A stretch of DNA of 13,487 nucleotides from Planctomycetota bacterium (GTDB lineage: Bacteria; Planctomycetota; Phycisphaerae; UBA1845): contig JADFIX010000019.1 of assembly GCA_022566435.1 (NCBI GenBank), forward strand, positions 1 through 13,487, read 5' to 3'. Of the stretch, positions 7,592 to 13,487 are shown in pieces. A program made the translations under genes and the position numbers. The notes under the pieces are model-generated. The model did no database searches and was not told the origin of the DNA. It was given only the letters and a program-made list of their open reading frames with translations. The first letter of the stretch is position 1. Every line of letters begins with the position of its first letter.

Positions 7592-10407
7592 TAGGGCGTC
7601 TGCTGGGCGGCGAACGTGGTAACCGCCTTGTAGTCTGGCCCAGCGAGGCTGGAGCCCGTGAAGGCGATCGTGCCGCCGCTGTAATCGGCGGCGGTGGATG
7701 AGCCTCGGAAGAACGAGCCGGCCGCGGCCGCGCCGATGGTACCCGTGCCCGACGTCTGCGCCAGCGTACCGCTGAAGTCGCGCGCGTTGGCGGCCGTGAT
7801 CCCATCCGCCGTGCTGGCGAAATCCCGGCCGTCGAAGCCGGTGACCGTAATCTGCCCCTCATCGGTGTCGAAGTCCCACGACTGCGAGAAGTTGCCGGCG
7901 GCGATATAGCGCGTGCCGTTGTCGTCCACCGGGCCCAGGAGGTGCCCGATGAAGTTGGCGGTGCCGGATAGGCCGGCCACTTCGCCCGGGGTCGGGAGGT
8001 CGCCCGCGACCCACGTGCCGATATGGACGCGCTCGCGGCGGAACGCGTTGGGGTCCAGGCCGGGAGCTCCTTCATCGAAATTGAAGCGGAAGTCCGACGT
8101 CCAGTAGCCCCATGAGATGTACTCGCATGTGCAAAAAGTTACGCCCGCCGGCACGAACGAATCGGCCGGAACCGTGCCCTGGGTTACCATGAACGAGCGG
8201 AAGCCGAACGGGCTGAATTCGCGGGCAAGACCCGGCTCGAGGACGCCCGGCGTTGCGTCGAGCCTGACCCCTCCGGCGATGCCCGCGGAATCACGCGCCC
8301 CGAACAGGTCGTCGTCGATGAAGGCGCCGCGGCTCGCCCCGGACCCGCCGAAGGCGAACTTGAGCGAGTCGACATCCGAGATATCGAGGACGTCCTCGAG
8401 GTCGAAGATGGCGGTAACCGAGCTCGTCGCGGTTGCCGTTGCCACGGATACATCGAGAGGGTCGCCGTTCGCCAGCAAGTAAGGGGCGGAGAATACGTCG
8501 GTCTTGAGCCGCGTCGCGCCGATGCCGGCGGCGTAGCCGTTGAGATCGCTGTCGGTCCGCACATCGCCGATGCCGGCGGGGGTCTCGATTTTCATGGCGA
8601 CGTGGCGGAAGCCGTACAGTTCGGTGGGAGATGTCACAAGGTCCAACGGTTGTTCGCGGGCCGCGTCGAAAAAGGTCGTTTCTCCCCCGCCGCCATCCTC
8701 GAAGACAAAATTCTGGTCGAGGACGAAGAAGTCGAGATCGTCGCCGAAGAAGTGGTTGTCGGCGCCGCCGGGTATGGTGCCGATGCCGGATCCAAAGCGG
8801 ATCGCCTCGTCCGACGCAACCAACCTCGCCGATCCTCGCAGGCCTTGCGCGATGATCACCTCACCCGACGGCAGCTCGAACAACGACCCGGCGGTTCCGA
8901 CCAACAGCGATTTCTGGCCGGCGCCCTGCCCCTCGATCGACAGGGCCGCCCACAGGGTCTTGGTCTTGAACGGATTAACCGAGTCGCCGAGTGGGCCCGA
9001 CGTGGCGCGCGCGAGCAGAAAATCGGAAACCGTCGCGTTCGGGAAGTTGCTCGCGATCTCGTCTCTCAGGAACGGTATCGCCGAGCCGAGAATGAAATCC
9101 GGGCGCAGTTCGTAGCTGTCGACGCGGAAGCTCGAGTCCGCCGCGAACACCGCGTCGGGTGTCGGAATTCCGGCGAAGAGGAAGCCTGGAGTACCGTCCG
9201 AATCGAACGTCACTTCGTAAAACAGGAAGGCGCCGCTGGGATCGAGAAAGCCGGTGCCCGTAACCGAATCGTCCACCGGGTCGTCCGGCACCGGTACCCC
9301 GGCGAATGAGAACTCGCCGAGCACGATCGGCACATCGAGGGGGTCGCCGTCGAGTGTGGTCGTGAACCTCCCATCGACGACCGCGCCGTCGGTAAAGCCG
9401 TCGTGGAAATCCGGATCCGGGCCGCCCAGGAACGCCTGTGCCAATGGATCGGCGATGAATTCGCCGAAAGAGGTGGTATAGGGGTCGGGCGTATCCATGG
9501 CCGTACCCGAATAGACACCCGGTATGGTGACCGCGGCGCTGCCGGAGGTGTCGGTGGCGGTGTCCTGGCTTGCCGTCGTCTGCTCGCCCAGGTCGTCGGC
9601 TTCGCCAGGGTCGGGCGGCAGGCAGCAACCCGTGGGGCCATTCGTGTCCGTCCCGCCGGCCCCGATCGGATCCACGATGACAGTGGGGTCGACCGTCGAA
9701 CCCGTTTGGTCGATGCCCGAGCTCGCGACCTGGTCGTCGGTCGGAGTCTCGTCCGCGCCGCCGCTCTGGCCGGTGCTGCCTTCGAGCTCAGTGCCCTGCG
9801 CCGCAAGCTGGTCGCCCGACGCCTTGGTCACGGAGATCGTACCCTGAATCACGGTGCCGGTGTACTCGGGCCTTGTGATCGTTTGGGTGGTGCAGCTTCC
9901 TGGTGTTGGGCAGGTTTCAATCGCCAACTCCTCGCCGGCTATCAAGGTCGCCACGAGCTGAACGCTGGAGATGTCGCCCTGGATGATGCTGCCGCGAATG
10001 CCCAAGGTCGCGTGCGGCGTTCGAATGGTAACGCCCGCCGTCTTGCTGATTTGCCCGCCGATGAAGCGGAATACGCCCTTGCTGATGGTGAGGGCGAGGG
10101 TGCCGGTCGAGGTCCCGGGATCGTAAACGAACTCGTCGAGGACCAGCTCGGAATCGGGTCCGACCGTGAGCGAGGAGGCGTCGAGGAAAAGAAGCTGGGT
10201 TTGGCCCGTCGCCGATGTGGCGATCCGTTCCTTGAAGAAGACATTGGTTCCGATGAACAGGGTGCGGCTTTCCTGCCCCGGCGGGGTCCCGGTCGTGGCG
10301 GGGTTCACGGCCGCGGTCGTGCCGATCTCGAGTTGCCGCGCCTCCGCGCCGGGTGCGAGCAGCGCCAGCGACATCAGCACCATCGAGAGAAACGAGACAT
10401 ACCGCAT
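7591..10407 (-). CDS. FecR-domain surface protein with TbpB-like C-terminal barrel
   Basis: I chose ATG 10407 (938 residues): it starts a clear signal peptide (residues 1-23, ending GAEA) and has GGGGGA 7 nt upstream; longer in-frame starts to 10671 run back into the upstream gene. Residues about 48-140 are a FecR domain of the exported type (FIGTNVFFKERIATSATGQ, LLFLDASSLTVGPDSELVLD, GVFRFIGGQISK, and the hallmark TPHATLGIRGS). Residues about 195-295 are an acidic Gly/Thr/Asp linker with a CC pair at 261-262. A long beta-rich region follows, with a CTCEYISWGYW motif near 758-768. The last ~140 residues (TANFIGHLLG, AAGNFSQSWDFD, FSGTLAQ, GSFFRGSS, DYKAVTTFAA) resemble the eight-stranded barrel of TbpB-like surface proteins, a handle recognised by Slam translocators. 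This FecR lacks the sigma-regulator context of classic FecR and is more likely a surface adhesin or receptor. The ligand is unknown. Confidence 0.82.
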   Translation of the reverse strand: MRYVSFLSMVLMSLALLAPGAEARQLEIGTTAAVNPATTGTPPGQESRTLFIGTNVFFKERIATSATGQTQLLFLDASSLTVGPDSELVLDEFVYDPGTSTGTLALTISKGVFRFIGGQISKTAGVTIRTPHATLGIRGSIIQGDISSVQLVATLIAGEELAIETCPTPGSCTTQTITRPEYTGTVIQGTISVTKASGDQLAAQGTELEGSTGQSGGADETPTDDQVASSGIDQTGSTVDPTVIVDPIGAGGTDTNGPTGCCLPPDPGEADDLGEQTTASQDTATDTSGSAAVTIPGVYSGTAMDTPDPYTTSFGEFIADPLAQAFLGGPDPDFHDGFTDGAVVDGRFTTTLDGDPLDVPIVLGEFSFAGVPVPDDPVDDSVTGTGFLDPSGAFLFYEVTFDSDGTPGFLFAGIPTPDAVFAADSSFRVDSYELRPDFILGSAIPFLRDEIASNFPNATVSDFLLARATSGPLGDSVNPFKTKTLWAALSIEGQGAGQKSLLVGTAGSLFELPSGEVIIAQGLRGSARLVASDEAIRFGSGIGTIPGGADNHFFGDDLDFFVLDQNFVFEDGGGGETTFFDAAREQPLDLVTSPTELYGFRHVAMKIETPAGIGDVRTDSDLNGYAAGIGATRLKTDVFSAPYLLANGDPLDVSVATATATSSVTAIFDLEDVLDISDVDSLKFAFGGSGASRGAFIDDDLFGARDSAGIAGGVRLDATPGVLEPGLAREFSPFGFRSFMVTQGTVPADSFVPAGVTFCTCEYISWGYWTSDFRFNFDEGAPGLDPNAFRRERVHIGTWVAGDLPTPGEVAGLSGTANFIGHLLGPVDDNGTRYIAAGNFSQSWDFDTDEGQITVTGFDGRDFASTADGITAANARDFSGTLAQTSGTGTIGAAAAGSFFRGSSTAADYSGGTIAFTGSSLAGPDYKAVTTFAAQQTP

Positions 10408-10424
10408 GGCTTTATCCCCCGTGA

Positions 10425-11777
10425 TTAGAAGTTCCATGACGCTCCGATCAACGCCACCATGTTTTCGCGCTCGAAGTTCGGCAGGTTGGAATCGGCCCTG
10501 AGGTACTGCACCTGAACGACGATCGACCAGTCCCGCGTGAGTCCGATATTGTTGCTCACCGCAACTCGCCATTCCTTGTCGGATCGCGTAACGCCGGGAT
10601 CCACGGCCGGATCCGGGTCGTCGTAGTCGGTGATGATCCGAGCCCCGGAGACGGAGAACAGCCAGGGCCACGACGTCACCCCGAACGGAGCGTCGTAGCG
10701 GATGCTGACGCCGCCGAGGGCCGCGAGTTCCCGGTTGGAGTTGTAATCCTTCTTGGCGCTAAGGAAAACGGCGGACAAATGGGCGTTAAAGAGAATGTTT
10801 TCGGTGACGGCAAAACGCCCGCCGATGTTTACGGCGTGCTCGTAGCCGCTGAGTTCGTCCGCGGTGGGCCGATCCGACGAAGACCGGAACAGCTTGCGGC
10901 GAAACTCGTATCCGGCGTCCGTGAGGACCTTCTGTCCAAAAGGCTTGGCGAGATGGACGCCGGCGCCGTACGTGTGAAAGAACCTCTCCTTGTCGAGCAC
11001 GACGATATTGGCGAGCCCGTAAGGGCGGATCGTCATATCTTCGATCGCCTCGGGGGCAAACGCCAGGCGCGGCCCGGTGGTCACCTCGAAGATCCCAAGG
11101 TCGAGCTCGCTCAGCTCTCGTTGCTTGGACGCGTACGCCAGTACGTTCGTTTGCCAGGTCTCGGATCGTTGGGTCTGCAAATCGTAGTCGTGCTGCACCG
11201 TGGCGATGATGAACAGGTTTTCGTCGCTCTGCGCGAGAAACAGATCGTCGAGGACGGCGTCGAAACCGGCGGCGCGCACCGCGGGCGAGCCTGGCCCGGC
11301 GTTGGCGTTCGTCTGGTAACGCGCGCCGGCGAAGGCGGAGCCCGTGAATCGATGCCGCGACTGCCGCTTGTCGATTTCGGCGAGGAAGGCCGCGGCGCGC
11401 TCTCGTACTTCTTGCGGCACGTCCTTGCGCTCGATGGCCTTGGCAAGATAGGCGCGCGAGGTGCTATACGAGCCGAGCCTGAGATAGAGGACGCCAAGCT
11501 CGAGGCGAACGCGGGGCAGCTCGGGATTGAAGATCAGCATGCGCTCGAGGGTGGAGATGGCGGCCTCGTGGTTGCCGAGGCGCATCGCCAGTCCGGCGAA
11601 CTTGAACATGAGGTCCAAGTCGCTCGGATTGCGGAACATTTCCTGGAATGCGGCGTCGTATTGGGCCTTGAGCGCCGCGTTCTGCTCGCCGTTGTCCTGA
11701 GCGAGCGCCGGCCAAATCCAGAGAACCACGGCCAAGACCGCAAGGCGGCGCAAAACTGCTTTGGCGACCACCTTCAT
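10425..11777 (-). CDS. TPR and outer-membrane beta-barrel protein, Slam/DUF560-like
   Basis: The product has 450 residues. Residues 1-26 form a signal peptide (basic MKVVAKAVLRR, hydrophobic AVLAVVLWIW, then ALA). Residues about 35-135 hold TPR-type helices (LMFKFAGLAMRLGNHEAAIS, LERMLIFNPELPRVRLELGV, LYLRLGSYSTSRAYLAKAIE). From about 140 the sequence alternates as in a beta-barrel (GSAFAGARYQTNANAGPGSP) and ends in a terminal aromatic, ASWNF, the usual outer-membrane insertion signal. Periplasmic TPR plus C-terminal barrel at about 450-490 residues is the architecture of Slam (surface lipoprotein assembly modulator). The FecR/TbpB-like gene begins 17 bp downstream on the same strand, so a dedicated exporter-substrate pair is a reasonable inference. 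The start has GGGGAGG only 3 nt from the ATG, a short but usable spacing. Other TPR-containing barrels remain possible. Confidence 0.8.
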   Translation of the reverse strand: MKVVAKAVLRRLAVLAVVLWIWPALAQDNGEQNAALKAQYDAAFQEMFRNPSDLDLMFKFAGLAMRLGNHEAAISTLERMLIFNPELPRVRLELGVLYLRLGSYSTSRAYLAKAIERKDVPQEVRERAAAFLAEIDKRQSRHRFTGSAFAGARYQTNANAGPGSPAVRAAGFDAVLDDLFLAQSDENLFIIATVQHDYDLQTQRSETWQTNVLAYASKQRELSELDLGIFEVTTGPRLAFAPEAIEDMTIRPYGLANIVVLDKERFFHTYGAGVHLAKPFGQKVLTDAGYEFRRKLFRSSSDRPTADELSGYEHAVNIGGRFAVTENILFNAHLSAVFLSAKKDYNSNRELAALGGVSIRYDAPFGVTSWPWLFSVSGARIITDYDDPDPAVDPGVTRSDKEWRVAVSNNIGLTRDWSIVVQVQYLRADSNLPNFERENMVALIGASWNF

Positions 11778-11905
11778 CGGCCTCCCCGGTCCATCGGCAG
11801 TTCAAGCGCCGACGCCGGCGCACCTTGCTCCTCGATGCGTCCATGCCAGCACTCGACTACCATATACGTGAAATCGGTTGCGGCGCGGACTACTGGACAG
11901 AGGGA

Positions 11906-11932
11906 GATATACGCCCTTGGACGCGTTGTAAA
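11906..11932 (-). promoter_or_regulatory. Weak candidate promoter for the TPR-barrel/FecR operon
   Basis: On the minus strand TTTACA (11927-11932) is followed after 15 bp by TATATC (11906-11911), with about 125 bp of leader to the ATG at 11777. The spacing is below the optimum of 17 and the boxes are imperfect, so this is only the best-looking candidate in the leader. Confidence 0.2.
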
Positions 11933-12066
11933 GACCGATACTCATCGGCGTGGCTGGCGAGACGACGCGAATACCTTATCGAGGCGCCAGCGGAATATCC
12001 CGCCGTTGCGCGTGCGCCGCCGCAACAGGGAGCCGCGCGCGGCCGGCAGACTCGGGCGGCCCGTTC

Positions 12067-12163
12067 CTCAGTGTTGACAGTTGCTCAATGTTGACAGTTG
12101 CTCAATGTTGACAGTTGCTCAATGTTGACAGTTGCTCAATGTTGACAGTTGCTCTATGTTGAC
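12067..12163. repeat. 17-bp direct tandem repeat array (about 5.5 units)
   Basis: Unit TGTTGACAGTTGCTCAA occurs at 12072-12088, 12089-12105, 12106-12122 and 12123-12139 without change, then at 12140-12156 with one substitution (CTCTA for CTCAA), then as a 7-base partial TGTTGAC at 12157-12163. CTCAG at 12067-12071 is a partial unit on the other side. There are no spacers. Each join of two units makes the dyad TCAATGTTGA. The near-perfect identity implies recent expansion or selection. The role could be operator or iteron-like binding sites, a mobile-element end with multiple terminal repeats (IS21-like ends are built this way), or a simple minisatellite. Confidence 0.95.
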
Positions 12164-12216
12164 GTGAGTAGAGAGAACCTTGTCAAACAATTCCATTAAT
12201 GCATGACTGTGAGTTA

Positions 12217-12843
12217 TCATGCTTGTTTTGGCTGGAAGACAAAATTGTTGATGTAGGCGATGCCTGGCCGACGTACATTCCTGACGTTCTGATCACGTGC
12301 CGGGTCAAACTCGGCAACCGGCCTCAGCCGGCCGGACTTCAGGAAAAATCCATCGTAGCCAAGTCTCTCGATCTGTTGGAAAGTCTCGGTTACGGGCTTG
12401 GGCGTGTGGCGCTGTTCGACCTCGATCAAAATCACCGGCCGGTCGCGGCGGATAAGCCGTTCGCCGCCGCGAACGACGCTTTCTTCGTGGCCCTCGACAT
12501 CGATCTTTATGAAGCCGACATCTTGCAAGGGCTCGTCGTCGAGCCGCGCGAGCTCGACCTCGAAGCGTGTTTCCGGTCCGTCCTCGCCATTGGCCGCCAC
12601 GCGCCCGAGACCGTGCACCTCCCTGCCTTCGATGATCGGCACCGACAGGGTCGCCCGACCCGTCCGGTCGGACAGCGCCCGGCGCACCACCTCGACGTTT
12701 TCGGCGGCGGCGAGCCGAAGGGTCTCGGCCACCACCGGATTGGGTTCGTAGGCGACGACCCGGGCGCAGTGCTGGGCAAGAAAATGGCTGTAGACGCCGA
12801 TGTTGGCGCCCACATCGACCGCGGTTCTGCGGGGATCGGGCAA
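12217..12843 (-). CDS. FkbM-family SAM-dependent methyltransferase, probably N-terminally truncated
   Basis: The frame has 208 residues from a TTG at 12843 to TGA 12217. The SAM-binding motif VDVGANIGVYSHFLA is at about residues 9-23, the acidic-loop YEPNP at 32-36 and the family signature FIKIDVEGHE at about 110-119; it ends with YINNFVF. Relatives (Methyltransf_21) usually O-methylate sugars or small molecules in polysaccharide or natural-product pathways. Most relatives have some tens of residues before motif I. Here the frame is stopped by TAA at 12856-12858, four codons above the TTG, no Shine-Dalgarno precedes the TTG, and no ATG is available. I infer a lost N-terminus, though the methyltransferase core itself is complete. 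The substrate cannot be told. The upstream neighbour is a pyruvate kinase domain 40 bp away, which is not a usual partner. Confidence 0.8.
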   Translation of the reverse strand: MPDPRRTAVDVGANIGVYSHFLAQHCARVVAYEPNPVVAETLRLAAAENVEVVRRALSDRTGRATLSVPIIEGREVHGLGRVAANGEDGPETRFEVELARLDDEPLQDVGFIKIDVEGHEESVVRGGERLIRRDRPVILIEVEQRHTPKPVTETFQQIERLGYDGFFLKSGRLRPVAEFDPARDQNVRNVRRPGIAYINNFVFQPKQA

Positions 12844-12895
12844 GCGCTGACCGGATTAAAGCAGCAACCGGCCCGTTGAGGCAGCCTGGCAGGGA

Positions 12896-13423
12896 TTATG
12901 CCGCTGCCACAACAACTTGAGGGTTGTCTGGGGAGTCCCACCCCAAGGCCTCGACCAGATCGGCGATAGAGTGGGTCTGCATCAGGTTCATGCGGTTGCC
13001 GGAGCGGGGATAGCCGACCGCGGTCACAAGGATGAGGTCTTCCTGCCCTAGATTGCCTTGTTGCCAAAGCGCCTTCAGGCATAGGGCGATGTGGTCAGTC
13101 GAGGTCTTGGAAAAGGGAATGTCGAGATAGATTCCTTCGGTCCCCGACAGCAAGTTGAAGCTGCGCGCCGCCATGGCGTCGTTGCTGACCGCCAGGATCG
13201 GCTGCCGCGGGCGCTGGACGGAAATCATCCGGGCCGCATAGCCGGAGACGGTGACGGCCAGCTCGGCGAGGATGATTTTCTGCGCAGTGCGAACGAGATA
13301 ATGAGGGACATTCTGGAGGTCTCTCCCTCGATGTGGAATCACGTATGGGACGAGATGAGTCAACTGGTCGATGACGCACCTGAAAAACTGAGCAAACTGC
13401 TTTACGGTGGATGATCGGTACAA
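12896..13423 (-). CDS. Pyruvate kinase C-terminal (alpha/beta) domain protein or fragment
   Basis: The frame has 175 residues from ATG 13423 to TAA 12896. From about residue 48 it resembles the C-terminal allosteric domain of pyruvate kinase: LAVTVSGYAARMISVQRPRQ, PILAVSNDAMAARSF, then DLILVTAVGYPRSGNRMNLM followed by QTHSIADL, comparable to the family's T.SG.TAR.(I/V)S..RP, PI.A.T and L.VVT.G.P.G..GTTN..K.H. The (beta/alpha)8 catalytic barrel with the K+, Mg2+ and phosphoenolpyruvate sites is absent, so it cannot act as pyruvate kinase. The first ~45 residues do not look like the family and the same bases have a plausible plus-strand reading, so the true start is uncertain. It may be a stand-alone regulatory domain, as occurs in some bacteria, or a broken pyruvate kinase gene. 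Confidence 0.6.
   Translation of the reverse strand: MYRSSTVKQFAQFFRCVIDQLTHLVPYVIPHRGRDLQNVPHYLVRTAQKIILAELAVTVSGYAARMISVQRPRQPILAVSNDAMAARSFNLLSGTEGIYLDIPFSKTSTDHIALCLKALWQQGNLGQEDLILVTAVGYPRSGNRMNLMQTHSIADLVEALGWDSPDNPQVVVAAA
13289..13414 (+). CDS. Possible C-terminal end of a plus-strand gene
   Basis: The frame ending at TGA 13412-13414 reads NEIMRDILEVSPSMWNHVWD then EMSQLVDDAPEKLSKLLYGG, which looks like a real amphipathic helical protein tail. It conflicts with the first ~45 residues of the pyruvate kinase-domain frame on the minus strand. Upstream of about 13289 the plus frame runs through the conserved pyruvate kinase segment and is not credible, so this would be another truncated gene end. 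The family is not recognised. It may be a chance frame; codon third positions do not clearly favour either strand. Confidence 0.25.
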   Translation, partial: ANEIMRDILEVSPSMWNHVWDEMSQLVDDAPEKLSKLLYGG

Positions 13424-13487
13424 GCTCAGCCGGCTGCATCGCTCCGCTTCGGTGGGGCCATTGCGCGCCTACGGGTTACAAAACGAC

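Larger units (their letters stand above)
11778..12216. other. Intergenic region: likely operon leader plus tandem repeat array
   Basis: These 439 bases separate the minus-strand TPR-barrel gene from the minus-strand FkbM gene. No convincing reading frame is present on either strand; the open frames here are short or continue as shadows of the TPR-barrel gene. The part next to 11777 should contain the promoter of the two-gene operon. The array at 12067-12163 and the AT-richer stretch at about 12164-12240 (the latter overlapping the FkbM 3' end) are the only other structure I see. Confidence 0.6.

Noticed and set aside
7591..10407. Classic FecR anti-sigma regulator of iron uptake
   Set aside because: There is an N-terminal export signal, no cytoplasmic anti-sigma domain, no sigma factor or TonB receptor gene nearby, and a surface-type C-terminal barrel.
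9403..10428. Plus-strand open frame of 341 codons
   Set aside because: It is the complement of the FecR domain and linker; Gly/Arg-rich translation without a family match.
10408..10671. Longer N-terminus for the FecR protein (start at 10671)
   Set aside because: The extra 88 residues are out-of-frame TPR-barrel gene sequence; the signal peptide and ribosome site are at 10407.
11464..11844. Longer minus-strand frame starting at 11844 upstream of the TPR-barrel gene
   Set aside because: It is in another frame from the TPR-barrel protein, Arg-rich, and runs through it as a shadow.
10779..12077. Plus-strand open frame of 432 codons running into the repeat array
   Set aside because: Most of it is antisense to the TPR-barrel gene, which has a signal peptide, TPRs and terminal aromatic residue; long antisense frames are expected at this GC content.
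12067..12163. CRISPR array
   Set aside because: Units of 17 bp abut directly with no unique spacers and no cas genes are present.
12072..12170. Sigma-70 promoters from the repeated TTGACA
   Set aside because: No TATAAT-like box follows at 16-18 bp from any copy; the next bases are the next repeat unit.
1..13487. tRNA, rRNA or riboswitch elements
   Set aside because: No clover-leaf sequence, rRNA-like conserved block or recognisable riboswitch core was found on either strand by eye.

Overview
The window reads as two unrelated pieces of bacterial DNA, with a very short third piece between them and a degraded or composite right end. The left part (1 to about 7195) looks like Planctomycetota. 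It holds two adjacent, paralogous, very large exported proteins on the minus strand, of a kind I recognise as typical of that phylum: repeated beta-rich domains, VPY...LW-type N-terminal modules and a cluster of membrane segments near the C-terminus. The right part (about 7205 to 13487) looks like a GC-rich alphaproteobacterium, perhaps Rhodospirillales-like. This taxonomic reading is inferred from protein families; no marker gene is present.

Layout. 1-3903 (minus): a giant exported protein, open at the left edge, at least 1301 codons. 3896-7228 (minus): its upstream paralogue, overlapping it by 8 bases; family homology begins abruptly at about 7195, so the real N-terminus is missing. About 7206-7343 (plus) and 7340-7591 (minus): the C-terminal ends of two convergent genes sharing a CTAG; the minus one is the tail of an ATP-grasp protein. 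Both are cut at their outer sides, leaving an island of about 350-400 bases. 7591-10407 and 10425-11777 (minus): a two-gene operon encoding a FecR-domain surface protein with a TbpB-like C-terminal barrel, and upstream of it a TPR plus outer-membrane barrel protein resembling Slam/DUF560 surface-protein translocators. 11778-12216: intergenic, with a 17-bp tandem repeat array at 12067-12163. 12217-12855 (minus): an FkbM methyltransferase without its normal N-terminal extension. 12896 to about 13423 (minus): a pyruvate kinase C-terminal (alpha/beta) domain. A competing plus-strand reading covers 13289-13414.

The two planctomycete genes are probably translationally coupled and work as paired cell-surface proteins of unknown role. 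The FecR/TPR-barrel pair is the most system-like element: the barrel protein is a candidate exporter for its neighbour. Because at least two gene truncations meet at short junctions, a chimeric assembly must be excluded before any neighbourhood argument is made across about 7195-7591.
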